The notes under the pieces are model-generated. The model did no database searches. It saw nothing but the letters and a program-made list of their open reading frames with translations, and was not told the origin of the DNA. Of a stretch of 20,938 nt of DNA, positions 6,875-12,709 are shown one piece after another (position 1 is the first letter of the stretch; the number at the start of each line of letters is the position of its first letter). The position numbers were made by a program, and so were the translations under genes. The DNA is taken from contig CAMLGO010000005.1 in NCBI GenBank assembly GCA_946479665.1, positions 1-20,938 on the forward strand, given 5' to 3'. Source of the DNA: an uncultured Candidatus Saccharibacteria bacterium (lineage in GTDB: Bacteria; Patescibacteria; Saccharimonadia; Saccharimonadales; UBA6022).

Positions 6875-7519
6875 CTAAGACCTTAGGTTAAACTCGGCAA
6901 TCTTTTTTATGCATGTTCCATTTGGTCCCATCTCGAACAGACCAACGCGGGTGAACTCTCCATTGAAGATTGCTGAAGGAGGTAAAACAGCAAGATCAGG
7001 TTCAATCTTTGCTGGAAACTTAGTGAGTGTGACATGTGGTCGAAACAACTCACCGATCGCTGGGTAGCCGTATTTTTGAAGATTTTCTAGCTTAAGACCG
7101 GTCGCATCAGTCATTTTTTGCTTGTCGCTTTCTCGCATGCCAGCACGAAGGTTATTAAACACGTTAACGACACGTTCCTGCAGGGAGTCGGTCTCTCCAT
7201 TTCTCGCATAGGCTACATCTACATATCCTTTACCGAATCCTGAGTCCTGGTAAAAATACCCATCTTGTTCAAGTTGTTGCATATCGTTTTGTTCTGCTAT
7301 TTGTCGTAAAGCCGCAATACAGGCATCCTGAGTATCTATGCCCATTTGGAACATGTATAGCGATACGTGAGCGTAGAAGTTCTGATTGTCTAAAGTAAAG
7401 AGGCTGCCTTGTTGAGATAATAACTGACTTGCCTCGATTGCTAATTTGGATTGTTCTTCGTTCGGTAGTAGCACGACGTCACACGGTATGGTTTGCGATT
7501 CGGATAATGAAGGATTCAT
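6875..7519 (-). CDS. 2H phosphoesterase superfamily protein (2'-5' RNA ligase-like)
   Basis: 214 residues with the two hallmark motifs of the 2H superfamily: HVS at 51-53 (FYAHVSLYMF) and HVT at 162-164 (FRPHVTLTKF), each on a beta strand. These enzymes (LigT/ThpR, cyclic phosphodiesterases) act on 2'-5' or 2',3'-cyclic RNA or nucleotide phosphates; the natural substrate here is unknown. It is transcribed against the array direction, with its 3' end next to repeat R3. On the minus strand TG-C-TAGACT (7534-7526) ends 6 nt before the ATG, the same promoter rule as the plus-strand genes, so the cassette kept its own promoter in the opposite orientation. The length is close to other two-lobed 2H proteins. 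Confidence 0.8.
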   Translation of the reverse strand: MNPSLSESQTIPCDVVLLPNEEQSKLAIEASQLLSQQGSLFTLDNQNFYAHVSLYMFQMGIDTQDACIAALRQIAEQNDMQQLEQDGYFYQDSGFGKGYVDVAYARNGETDSLQERVVNVFNNLRAGMRESDKQKMTDATGLKLENLQKYGYPAIGELFRPHVTLTKFPAKIEPDLAVLPPSAIFNGEFTRVGLFEMGPNGTCIKKIAEFNLRS

Positions 7520-7525
7520 ATAGCT

Positions 7526-7534
7526 AGTCTAGCA
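7526..7534 (-). promoter_or_regulatory. Extended -10 promoter, leaderless, minus strand
   Basis: TG-C-TAGACT read on the minus strand, 6 nt before the ATG at 7519. Confidence 0.6.
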
Positions 7535-7545
7535 AGTTACCCGAT

Positions 7546-7576
7546 AAGTTGAAATCCTGAATAAGTCTTTTTTGTT
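7546..7576 (+). repeat. Array repeat remnant R4
   Basis: Only the U-tract end of the module remains (GAATAAGTCTTTTTTGTTTGG), with a decayed 5' stem arm and no tRNA-like part. The promoter that normally follows is intact. Confidence 0.45.
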
Positions 7577-7585
7577 TGGTATGAT
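7577..7585 (+). promoter_or_regulatory. Extended -10 promoter, leaderless
   Basis: TG-G-TATGAT, 6 nt before the ATG at 7592. Confidence 0.75.
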
Positions 7586-7591
7586 TAAGTC

Positions 7592-8032
7592 ATGAAGGAT
7601 GCTACTTTTGAAAATACTGCGTTACCTGAACAATATTACTTTGTTAATAAGGTAGATATTCATCCAGCTGAAATTATTGCATTGCGAGAATCGGTGAACT
7701 GGAAAGGCGACACGATAGACCGATGGCAAGAATATATTGATCAGTCTTTGGTGATTGTGGGTGTTCGTAATCCTGAATCTAAATTAGTTGGCATGGCGTG
7801 TATTGCTGGAAATGTTCGCCATGCGGTGCTATGTGACCTCGCAGTCCACCCTACAAATCAAAACCAAGGTATTGGTGCTGCAATTATGTCTGAGTTGCTA
7901 AAGTCGGCTAACGACCTTGGTATTTCTTACTTATACGCAGAACTTGCCGATACGAACCCATTCCGCAATCAAATGCTACAATCAGGCTTTAAGGTAACTG
8001 GTGATAGTTTATTCATGGAGTCTTCCGTCTAA
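7592..8032 (+). CDS. GNAT-family N-acetyltransferase
   Basis: 146 residues. The GNAT acetyl-CoA motif A is clear: strand CDLAVHP (81-87) followed by the pyrophosphate-binding turn QNQGIG (90-95) and helix AAIMSELLKSA. Motif B follows as YLYAELADTNPFRNQMLQSGFK (the NPF...YxxxGF pattern). The preceding strand KLVGMACIAG is motif D-like. It transfers an acetyl group from acetyl-CoA to an amine; the substrate (small molecule, antibiotic or protein) is not predictable. It is an independent single-gene unit with its own leaderless promoter 6 nt upstream and a terminator module after the stop. Confidence 0.88.
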   Translation: MKDATFENTALPEQYYFVNKVDIHPAEIIALRESVNWKGDTIDRWQEYIDQSLVIVGVRNPESKLVGMACIAGNVRHAVLCDLAVHPTNQNQGIGAAIMSELLKSANDLGISYLYAELADTNPFRNQMLQSGFKVTGDSLFMESSV

Positions 8033-8034
8033 AT

Positions 8035-8107
8035 AGTTCTGAACTCTTCCACTAGGGGCTGCCAAGCATAGGCACAATGATGAAAGATCTCTGCGGAGGT
8101 CTTTTTG
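8035..8107 (+). repeat. Array repeat R5
   Basis: AGTTCTGAACTCTTCCAC, then TAGGGGCTGCCAAGCATAGG, then CACAATGATG and a terminator AAAGATCTC-TGCG-GAGGTCTTT plus U-run (8083-8106). The terminator core matches that of R0, and the CCA triplet is kept. Confidence 0.85.
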
Positions 8108-8109
8108 TT

Positions 8110-8118
8110 TGGTATGAT
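8110..8118 (+). promoter_or_regulatory. Extended -10 promoter, leaderless
   Basis: TG-G-TATGAT, 6 nt before the ATG at 8125; sequence nearly identical to the promoter at 7577. Confidence 0.75.
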
Positions 8119-8124
8119 TAAACA

Positions 8125-8637
8125 ATGGCAAGACTTATCATCCTTCGTGGCTATCCTGGATCTGGCAAGACGACTATCGGCAAGCAATTGCATGCTACTG
8201 GCGCCAGCGAATTTATTGACCATAATGCCATTCTTACATTTATCGCGAATATCGCAGGAGATGATGAAGGTATCTACGATGAGATTGCTCAACTAGAATT
8301 AGCGATGTGTAGAAAACTTCTCACTGAAGGGAAGTCTGTTATTGTCGCGCGTGGTTTTAGTAGTCTCGGCAGTATCGACTCTTACACAAGTATGGCAACT
8401 GAGTTAGGTGTCGAAACTAAGATTATTCGTTTGAAGGTGAGTCAACAGGAGCTCATTAATCGCGTCCAAAGCGCGGAGAGAAAATTGGACTTTAATCCTA
8501 CAATAGATGAATCGCATGCTTTAGATTGGATGACGAATAATCCTATCGAAAATCACCCAGACGAGATGGTTATTGATAATGAAAGACCGTTAAACGAAGT
8601 GATTAATGGTCTAAAGATTATTCTTGAAGAGTTCTAA
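8125..8637 (+). CDS. P-loop kinase (AAA_33-like), paralogue-like of the 9479 gene
   Basis: 170 residues, starting MARLIILRGYPGSGKTTIG with Walker A GYPGSGKTT (9-17). A Walker B-like strand SVIVARGF and a basic lid segment (NRVQSAERKLDF) follow, and the C-terminus has the KIILEEF-type end often seen in this kinase family. The N-terminal 20 residues closely resemble those of the 9479 gene (PRLIIIRGNSGSGKT), so the two are likely homologous cassettes. Substrate unknown; relatives include polynucleotide 5'-kinases and nucleoside or antibiotic kinases. Leaderless promoter 6 nt upstream; the stop overlaps the start of the following repeat. Confidence 0.85.
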   Translation: MARLIILRGYPGSGKTTIGKQLHATGASEFIDHNAILTFIANIAGDDEGIYDEIAQLELAMCRKLLTEGKSVIVARGFSSLGSIDSYTSMATELGVETKIIRLKVSQQELINRVQSAERKLDFNPTIDESHALDWMTNNPIENHPDEMVIDNERPLNEVINGLKIILEEF

Positions 8638-8665
8638 GTTCGTCCATTAGGGGCTATTGAGAATA
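8630..8665 (+). repeat. Array repeat R6 (tRNA-like part only)
   Basis: AGTTCTAAGTTCGTCCAT, then TAGGGGCTATTGAGAATATA. The usual terminator is replaced by a different, larger inverted-repeat structure (8668-8716). Confidence 0.75.
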
Positions 8666-8667
8666 TA

Positions 8668-8716
8668 AGTAGAGCCTCGATCCATAGGAGCGAGGCTCTA
8701 CTCGTGGATCGAGGCT
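8668..8716 (+). terminator. Double, mutually exclusive hairpin (terminator or switch-like)
   Basis: AGTAGAGCCTCG (8668-8679) pairs perfectly with CGAGGCTCTACT (8691-8702), a 12-bp stem. Alternatively AGCCTCGATCC (8673-8683) pairs perfectly with GGATCGAGGCT (8706-8716), 11 bp. The two share the 8673-8679 strand and cannot form together. No U-run follows. It may stop transcription from both convergent neighbours, or be an attenuator-like element. The next 45 bases hold only a short palindromic stretch, GTTAACTAATTAGCTAAC (8753-8770), at the end of the minus-strand gene. Confidence 0.55.
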
Positions 8717-8761
8717 ATATTGTATTGACTGGGTCTTGTCGAATCGAGAGTCGTTAACTAA

Positions 8762-9097
8762 TTAGCTAACTTTAGGTCCCTCGTCTTGAGGGCCCTTGCC
8801 TCGTTTCTTGCGGAAGCTTGCAAGATCGGTGACCTCGTCGGAGCCTTTCCAGCCTAGTTTTGTTCGTTCTCTTATGGGCAATTCTTTTATTTCGGCAACA
8901 GCACGTCTGTGCCATTCCCATGCCCTGTAATAGCTATCGTGGCCAAGTATTTCAGATATTTCTCCTAAAATTTCTTTGTTGAATTCGGTGTCTACGCCAT
9001 GTCTGGCGGCAACTTCCAGAACCTTTCTTTTCTTGAGACCATTGTTCTCACGCTGGTCGATTTCCATTTCGTAGTCAACCTTATCTTCGATCGCCAT
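8762..9097 (-). CDS. Small charged protein of unknown function
   Basis: 111 residues from the ATG at 9097, very rich in Lys, Glu and Arg, with a predicted helical core (NKEILGEISEILGHDSYYRAWEWHRRAVAEI) and a disordered basic/acidic tail (FRKKRGKGPQDEGPKVS). The frame is open up to 9142, but TG-T-TACAAA (9112-9104) ends 6 nt before the 9097 ATG, matching the promoter rule of the array. I do not recognise a family; a nucleic-acid-associated role is possible from its charge but unproven. It is oriented against the array. Confidence 0.55.
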   Translation of the reverse strand: MAIEDKVDYEMEIDQRENNGLKKRKVLEVAARHGVDTEFNKEILGEISEILGHDSYYRAWEWHRRAVAEIKELPIRERTKLGWKGSDEVTDLASFRKKRGKGPQDEGPKVS

Positions 9098-9103
9098 GAT
9101 ATG

Positions 9104-9112
9104 TTTGTAACA
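9104..9112 (-). promoter_or_regulatory. Extended -10 promoter, leaderless, minus strand
   Basis: TG-T-TACAAA on the minus strand, 6 nt before the ATG at 9097. Confidence 0.5.
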
Positions 9113-9187
9113 CCTTATCAATAAGTAGTCAACGACGCACACTCTAGACGAAGGAAGATGAATTCTTTCAGATGATTAGCTACAACA

Positions 9188-9214
9188 CGAGATTTCTTCG
9201 GAAGTCTTTTTTAT
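9188..9214 (+). repeat. Array repeat remnant R7 (terminator part)
   Basis: AGATTTC-TTCG-GAAGTCT with T6 is the array-type terminator. The tRNA-like part is missing. Confidence 0.6.
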
Positions 9215-9215
9215 T

Positions 9216-9224
9216 TGCTATGAT
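9216..9224 (+). promoter_or_regulatory. Extended -10 promoter, leaderless
   Basis: TG-C-TATGAT, 6 nt before the ATG at 9231. Confidence 0.75.
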
Positions 9225-9230
9225 TAGGAT

Positions 9231-9413
9231 ATGAAACACTCAAGCAAATTTCTGTTGATCACAAAAATTATTGCGATCCTTATTGTAATCGCTTACGCTA
9301 TTGGCTTATTTAGAACCTATGATATTCTTCAAGCCAGTGCTATGTTTGCGGTAGTGATATTGATCGGAATTGATTTGATCTTTTCAGCAAGGCAAGCTAC
9401 TAAAAAAGAGTAG
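9231..9413 (+). CDS. 60-residue two-helix membrane protein
   Basis: Two hydrophobic segments (about 7-27, LLITKIIAILIVIAYAIGLF; about 33-52, ASAMFAVVILIGIDLIF) with a short loop and a basic C-terminus (SARQATKKE), so both ends are likely cytoplasmic. No family recognised. The promoter and spacing match the array rule, which supports it as a real gene despite its size. Confidence 0.6.
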   Translation: MKHSSKFLLITKIIAILIVIAYAIGLFRTYDILQASAMFAVVILIGIDLIFSARQATKKE

Positions 9414-9418
9414 TGGTT

Positions 9419-9480
9419 GCGAAGCTCGTCCACTAGGCACTGCCAACAAAAATGACACATCATCAATGGCGTGTCATTTT
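9419..9480 (+). repeat. Array repeat R8 with a different, bidirectional terminator
   Basis: GAAGCTCGTCCACTAGGCAC, then TGCCAACAAA, then AAAATGACAC / GTGTCATTTT (9449-9458 / 9471-9480). The minus-strand arm is followed by T5G, so it also terminates the minus-strand kinase, whose TAA stop (9481-9479) lies in the stem end. Confidence 0.75.
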
Positions 9481-9991
9481 ATCGTAAATCATTCAAGATA
9501 GCTTGCAAAATTTCATCTTGCGATTGGTCATTAGTAAACAATTTTTCACTGGGTAGATTAAGGACATCTTTCGCCACGTACCATCGATGCATTTCTTCTT
9601 CTCCGAATTCGTGCGCGTTTGGCTTTGTCTGATGACGGCGCAGCGTTTCCTCGAATGATATGTCGAAATAATACACGTGCGTTTCATCAAATAGAGCCGA
9701 GAGCTCACGCAACATTGCGCCATACACGCTTCGAACTAGAATGCCTTCAATAATAACGTCAAAGCCTATACTTAACCCATAGGTTGCGGTGTCTTTTATT
9801 AGCTGAATGGATGGATTATCTGGGCCGTCTTTCACTCGAAGGATATCACGACGGATAACGTCTTGTGAGACAAGCATAGTTCCATGGTCTAAATCCTTTA
9901 CGAATCTAGGCTGAAAGTCTTGTTGTAGTTGTTTGGCAATTATTGTCTTGCCGCTTCCGGAATTTCCTCGAATGATGATTAACCTAGGCAT
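9479..9991 (-). CDS. P-loop kinase (AAA_33-like)
   Basis: 170 residues with Walker A GNSGSGKT (9-16) after PRLIIIR, a Walker B-like strand FDVIIEGIL, a lid-like segment (FEETLRRHQTKP) and the family-typical EFGEEEMHRWY region. The layout FDVIIEGIL...YYFDISFEETLRRHQTKP is typical of small kinases annotated as AAA family or uridine-kinase-like; the substrate is unknown. It is oriented against the array. A -10-like TAATAT (10003-9998) ends 6 nt before the ATG. It is the third P-loop kinase of the array and the closest relative of the 8125 gene by its N-terminus. Confidence 0.85.
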   Translation of the reverse strand: MPRLIIIRGNSGSGKTIIAKQLQQDFQPRFVKDLDHGTMLVSQDVIRRDILRVKDGPDNPSIQLIKDTATYGLSIGFDVIIEGILVRSVYGAMLRELSALFDETHVYYFDISFEETLRRHQTKPNAHEFGEEEMHRWYVAKDVLNLPSEKLFTNDQSQDEILQAILNDLR

Positions 9992-9997
9992 ATAACT

Positions 9998-10003
9998 ATA
10001 TTA
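9998..10003 (-). promoter_or_regulatory. -10 element, leaderless, minus strand
   Basis: TAATAT on the minus strand, 6 nt before the ATG at 9991; preceded by GGA rather than TGN. Confidence 0.45.
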
Positions 10004-10011
10004 TCCCACAA

Positions 10012-10087
10012 TAGCTTCGACAATCATCCTTGAGGCCCTGCCAAGCATAAACATAATAAATAAAAGATCTCTATGGAGGTCTTTTTT
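10012..10087 (+). repeat. Array repeat R9 (tRNA-type core)
   Basis: AGCTTCGACAATCATCCTTG, then AGGCCCTGCCAAGCATAAAC, then ATAATAAAT and a terminator AAAAGATCTC-TATG-GAGGTCTTTT with U-run (10062-10087). The core GGCCCTGCCAAGCATAA is closer to the tRNA fragment of R0 (GCCCCTGCCAAGCATAA) than to the TAGGGGCTGCC of other copies, so it links the two forms. Confidence 0.8.
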
Positions 10088-10095
10088 GTTATATT
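10087..10095 (+). promoter_or_regulatory. Extended -10 promoter, leaderless
   Basis: TG-T-TATATT, 6 nt before the ATG at 10102. Confidence 0.65.
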
Positions 10096-10101
10096 AACCT
10101 C

Positions 10102-10539
10102 ATGACCAAGGAACACACCGAAGAAGAAAACAGAATCTGGCGAGCGCAACAGCCTCAAAAGATGATTGTCGTGAAGGTTGTTATCAAATCCGATCAAGGA
10201 AATGTTCTTTTAGCTAAGCCGAATTATAAAAAGTCCTGGCAACTTCCAGGTGGTGGGGTAGATGGTGGCGAGAGCCCGAAAGATGCCGTAGTACGAGAAG
10301 TGCAAGAAGAGCTTAGTCTTGCCATATCCAAAGACGGTCTGCAATTAAAAGGCACCGTCTACAAACAGGATGAAGAGCTCCTCTTTTTGGTGTATGAAGC
10401 AAGCGAAGTAATCACAGAAGATACTGCACTAAAAGTTGAGAAAGGTGAGATTATCGACTTTCAGTTTGCAAACATGGACGCAGTAGCCTCACTTATATCT
10501 GGCTATTACGCTAATTTCTGGAAGAAGCACTACTCGTAA
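10102..10539 (+). CDS. Nudix hydrolase
   Basis: 145 residues with a complete Nudix box, G51-x5-E57-x7-REVQEE (65-70) followed by L, in the sequence GGVDGGESPKDAVVREVQEE. The order fits a single-domain Nudix protein: strand MIVVKVVIKSDQGNVLLAKP, the SWQLPGGGV turn, box helix, then LFLVYEA. It hydrolyses a nucleoside diphosphate linked to another group (dNTP, oxidised nucleotide, NDP-sugar or an RNA cap-like end); specificity is not readable. It is an independent unit with a leaderless promoter upstream and array repeat R10 downstream. Confidence 0.92.
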   Translation: MTKEHTEEENRIWRAQQPQKMIVVKVVIKSDQGNVLLAKPNYKKSWQLPGGGVDGGESPKDAVVREVQEELSLAISKDGLQLKGTVYKQDEELLFLVYEASEVITEDTALKVEKGEIIDFQFANMDAVASLISGYYANFWKKHYS

Positions 10540-10540
10540 G

Positions 10541-10600
10541 ATTCCGAAGTTCGCCCACTAGGGCCTATGCTTAAAAGATCTCTACCTAGAGGTCTTTTTA
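10541..10600 (+). repeat. Array repeat R10 (shortened, bidirectional terminator)
   Basis: ATTCCGAAGTTCGCCCAC, then TAGGGCCTATGC, then AAAAGATCTCTA-CC-TAGAGGTCTTTTT (10573-10599). The GAGCATAAGCACAATGA part is deleted. The final TTA supplies the stop of the minus-strand gene (10598-10600). Confidence 0.75.
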
Positions 10601-11146
10601 AATATACGAAATTACCAATATAGGCGCAAAGAATGCGATGAAGTACATCGACTGGAGTATGAGTGCATATCTAATCTTTTTGCACGCAACAATAAGAAGA
10701 ACTGTAGCCATGACAATTGCAGAGATAGCAATTGCGATTCTGTCAGCCATGCCAATGTTTGGGGCAGCTATACATACAACAAGACTAGGCAGTAGCAGTA
10801 ATCCGGAGATACCAGCTAAAGCTTGGTGCATCTTCACATACTTGCCGACTTCGGGAACAAGTGTACACACATACTGACAAACCAGCGACAGACAAATTAG
10901 AACAGTAAAGGCCGGTGAGATATTAAAAGTTGGGATGAACCATGATAAGAAAAATGCAGCCAAGATAGGTAGCACTACTGCAAAAAGGAGTGAATAATAA
11001 ATAGTAGACACTCTATCCGTAGCAGCGTGTTGGCTAAACGTGTGATGAATATCCTTTGGCCATTTTCTAACTAAAAAGACGAGGCCAGCTGTTAATATAG
11101 CTACCGCAGCCATACCTAAGTACTTTTCGTTTAAGATTGTATGCAT
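10598..11146 (-). CDS. Multi-pass membrane protein of unknown function
   Basis: 182 residues with about five or six hydrophobic helices (roughly 11-27, 49-70, 78-93, 110-131, 136-152, 163-181) and short basic loops (RKWPKD, KKIR). No catalytic motif or transporter signature is visible and I do not recognise the family. It is oriented against the array, and its stop codon TAA is formed by the U-run end of repeat R10's terminator. A minus-strand TACAAT (11159-11154) ends 7 nt before the ATG, so it is probably leaderless too. Confidence 0.65.
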   Translation of the reverse strand: MHTILNEKYLGMAAVAILTAGLVFLVRKWPKDIHHTFSQHAATDRVSTIYYSLLFAVVLPILAAFFLSWFIPTFNISPAFTVLICLSLVCQYVCTLVPEVGKYVKMHQALAGISGLLLLPSLVVCIAAPNIGMADRIAIAISAIVMATVLLIVACKKIRYALILQSMYFIAFFAPILVISYI

Positions 11147-11153
11147 TTTCTTT

Positions 11154-11159
11154 ATTGTA
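11154..11159 (-). promoter_or_regulatory. -10 element, leaderless, minus strand
   Basis: TACAAT on the minus strand, 7 nt before the ATG at 11146. Confidence 0.55.
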
Positions 11160-11209
11160 CACCGGAGGCATCTAAATAGCTCTTTAAGTTCTCCATGCCA
11201 CCGTAGACA

Positions 11210-11238
11210 TTGACATTTATTAGCATAACTGCTATAAT
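11210..11238 (+). promoter_or_regulatory. Consensus sigma-70-type promoter
   Basis: TTGACA (11210-11215), 17-bp spacer, TATAAT (11233-11238), also preceded by TGC. This is a perfect match to consensus and by far the strongest-looking promoter in the window. Predicted start is near 11245, giving a 5' leader of about 60 nt. Confidence 0.85.
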
Positions 11239-11267
11239 ATTAGATAGCTTAATCGCATTAACCATTT

Positions 11268-11304
11268 GGTGTGCGATAAGGCGCACCTCTACGAAAGGAA
11301 TCCA
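11268..11304 (+). promoter_or_regulatory. Leader hairpin and Shine-Dalgarno
   Basis: GGTGTGC-GATAAG-GCGCACC (11268-11287, one T-G pair) is followed by GAAAGGA (11293-11299) five bases before the GTG at 11305. The hairpin sits just upstream of the ribosome site. Confidence 0.65.
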
Positions 11305-11688
11305 GTGAATAACATTCGCTACGTTGTGCGTCGTCAGAAGTCAATTTTTGAAACCCGGCGTTATGCGCCACCGTACGTACCGGCTATCTATTCGTGCTTT
11401 GAAACCTGGCGCTCCGTCAGCTTCGAAACGCGAGAGGATGAAGCTATCTATCGCAGGGCAGCCGACGCTTGCTATGCGCCCAGTCTGCTGGCCCTCTATG
11501 CTGCCCTCAACAAGAAAGCCGACTCGTTCAATATATTTGTCGACGGTGTAAAAATGGTAGGCAGCGTAAAGACGCAGCGGTTTAACCAATCGATGATGGG
11601 TGGCGGTACGACGACCACTGTCATTGAATGTCAGCCTCGAATTGCAGGCAGTAGCCCCAAGACCGAGGTCTACCTTGCATACCGCTGA
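11305..11688 (+). CDS. Unknown 127-residue protein with strong promoter and structured leader
   Basis: Starts at GTG 11305, chosen because GAAAGGA lies 5 nt upstream; the TTG at 11266 falls inside the leader hairpin region. The protein is soluble, rich in Arg, Tyr and Ala (RYVVRRQKSIFETRRYAPPY; SCFETWRSVSFETREDEAIY), with two FETR/FETW repeats near the N-terminus and a glycine/threonine turn (MMGGGTTTTVIE) near the end. No family recognised. Unlike its neighbours it has a full -35/-10 promoter, a 5' leader with hairpin, a Shine-Dalgarno and a large terminator. It resembles the 14635 and 16414 genes in this gene architecture, which suggests a different origin or a high, regulated expression level. 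Confidence 0.6.
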   Translation: MNNIRYVVRRQKSIFETRRYAPPYVPAIYSCFETWRSVSFETREDEAIYRRAADACYAPSLLALYAALNKKADSFNIFVDGVKMVGSVKTQRFNQSMMGGGTTTTVIECQPRIAGSSPKTEVYLAYR

Positions 11689-11718
11689 TCTCATACACTG
11701 ATTCACAAAAGTAGGGCC

Positions 11719-11821
11719 TAGCCCATCGAAGTAGCTTGCCGATTCGGCTTATATCGACCTAGGATTAGGCCGATAGGTCTAGAGTCAGTATAAGCTCTTT
11801 CGGTGGGCTATTTCTTTTTAT
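11719..11821 (+). terminator. Large branched terminator
   Basis: TAGCCCAT (11719-11726) pairs with GTGGGCTA (11803-11810), then CGAA with TTCG, then AGCTT with AAGCT. The inner loop contains two small hairpins, GCCG-ATT-CGGC (11738-11748) and ACCTA / TAGGT. It is followed by TTTCTTTTTATC. The roughly 92-nt fold plus U-run fits a terminator for the strongly transcribed 11305 gene; the long branched shape is unusual. Confidence 0.6.
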
Positions 11822-11852
11822 CTCAAAAATCATATGATGAAATTATAGTTGC

Positions 11853-11919
11853 AAAGTTCGTCCAATAGGGGCCGCCGAGCATAAGCACAACAATAAAAGA
11901 TCTCCCTCGAGATCTTTTT
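11853..11919 (+). repeat. Array repeat R12
   Basis: AAAGTTCGTCCAA, then TAGGGGCCGCCGAGCATAAG, then CACAACAAT and terminator AAAAGATCTC-CCTC-GAGATCTTTTT (11895-11919). Near-consensus copy. Confidence 0.85.
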
Positions 11920-11922
11920 GTT

Positions 11923-11931
11923 TGATATAGT
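11923..11931 (+). promoter_or_regulatory. Extended -10 promoter, leaderless
   Basis: TG-A-TATAGT, 6 nt before the ATG at 11938. Confidence 0.7.
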
Positions 11932-11937
11932 ATGGAC

Positions 11938-12624
11938 ATGAAAGTAACATCTCTTAACCTAGCTGGCTACAAGAACTGGCACGAGCGAGAATCAAACATT
12001 GTATCTTACTTAGAAGCAGCGGATTCAGATGCCGTTTTTCTCCAAGAAGTAAAATTTAACCCCGAATACTCACCCTATAGCCAATCGAGGTACTTAAACT
12101 CACTATTATCAACTCCATACCTATATAGCCAAACGAGCGTCAGTCGTATCTTTCAGTCATCTCAGAACGAAGAATCGCGCGAAGGGTTGGCGGTACTGAG
12201 CAGGTACCCGATTGTAGATAGTGAAGTTATAGTCCTCAGGAAGAGGGAGGACGACAAACACACTCGCATTATTCAAAAAGTAAGTCTATTGATAAACGAC
12301 AGAGTGGTTAACTTTACGAACGTCCACTTCTCAAATAATGAATACTCACACGAACAACTCGAAGAAACGCTACTAATTACTAAAAATCGCAATGAGAGCA
12401 GCATCATCTTGGGTGACTTTAATATATTTGATCTACAAACAGTAAGCCACCTCTACTCGGCAGACTACGTTGCTTCAACAGAAATTAGCAAGTACATTTC
12501 ATTCCCGTCTGAAGCTGCTACGTTTGATTACATATTGATGCCTCGTGAATATGCTTTTACATCTTTAGGAGTTGGCGAAAAATTATCCGACCACAATGCT
12601 TTATCTTTCGAATTTGTGACATAG
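11938..12624 (+). CDS. Endonuclease/exonuclease/phosphatase (EEP) family protein
   Basis: 228 residues. EEP catalytic landmarks are in order: SLNLAG with Asn7, FLQEVKF with Gln36-Glu37 (metal-binding Glu), TNVHF with His130, LGDFNIF with Asp160 and Asn162, FDYILMP (196-202) and SDHNALSF with Asp218-His219. This is the DNase I/APE1/phosphodiesterase fold; members cleave DNA, RNA 3' ends, or phosphodiester and phospholipid bonds, and the substrate cannot be specified. The start at 11938 (MKVTSLNL) is preferred over the ATG at 11932 because the -10 ends 6 nt before it and family members begin in this way. Independent array unit. Confidence 0.88.
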   Translation: MKVTSLNLAGYKNWHERESNIVSYLEAADSDAVFLQEVKFNPEYSPYSQSRYLNSLLSTPYLYSQTSVSRIFQSSQNEESREGLAVLSRYPIVDSEVIVLRKREDDKHTRIIQKVSLLINDRVVNFTNVHFSNNEYSHEQLEETLLITKNRNESSIILGDFNIFDLQTVSHLYSADYVASTEISKYISFPSEAATFDYILMPREYAFTSLGVGEKLSDHNALSFEFVT

Positions 12625-12693
12625 AAAGTTCTAAGCTCGTCTACGAAGGGCTCGCAAACGCGGCCATGATAAGAGACCTTGCGGGGGTCTTTT
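12625..12693 (+). repeat. Array repeat R13 (diverged)
   Basis: AAGTTCTAAGCTCGTCTAC, then GAAGGGCTCGCAAACGCGGC, then CATGATA and a terminator with AGACC / GGTCT (12671-12693). Recognisable but decayed. Confidence 0.6.
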
Positions 12694-12697
12694 GTTA

Positions 12698-12703
12698 TAT
12701 ACT
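12698..12703 (+). promoter_or_regulatory. -10 element, leaderless
   Basis: TATACT, 6 nt before the ATG at 12710; no TG extension. Confidence 0.6.
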
Positions 12704-12709
12704 GTATCC

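Noticed and set aside
6264..9991. Zeta-type toxin / toxin-antitoxin modules
   Set aside because: The P-loop kinases stand alone with no small antitoxin gene beside them, and no zeta-specific substrate motif was recognised.
11719..11810. attC-like site from the long imperfect inverted repeat
   Set aside because: It ends in TAGCCCA/TGGGCTA rather than attC core sites and is followed by a U-run; a terminator explains it better.
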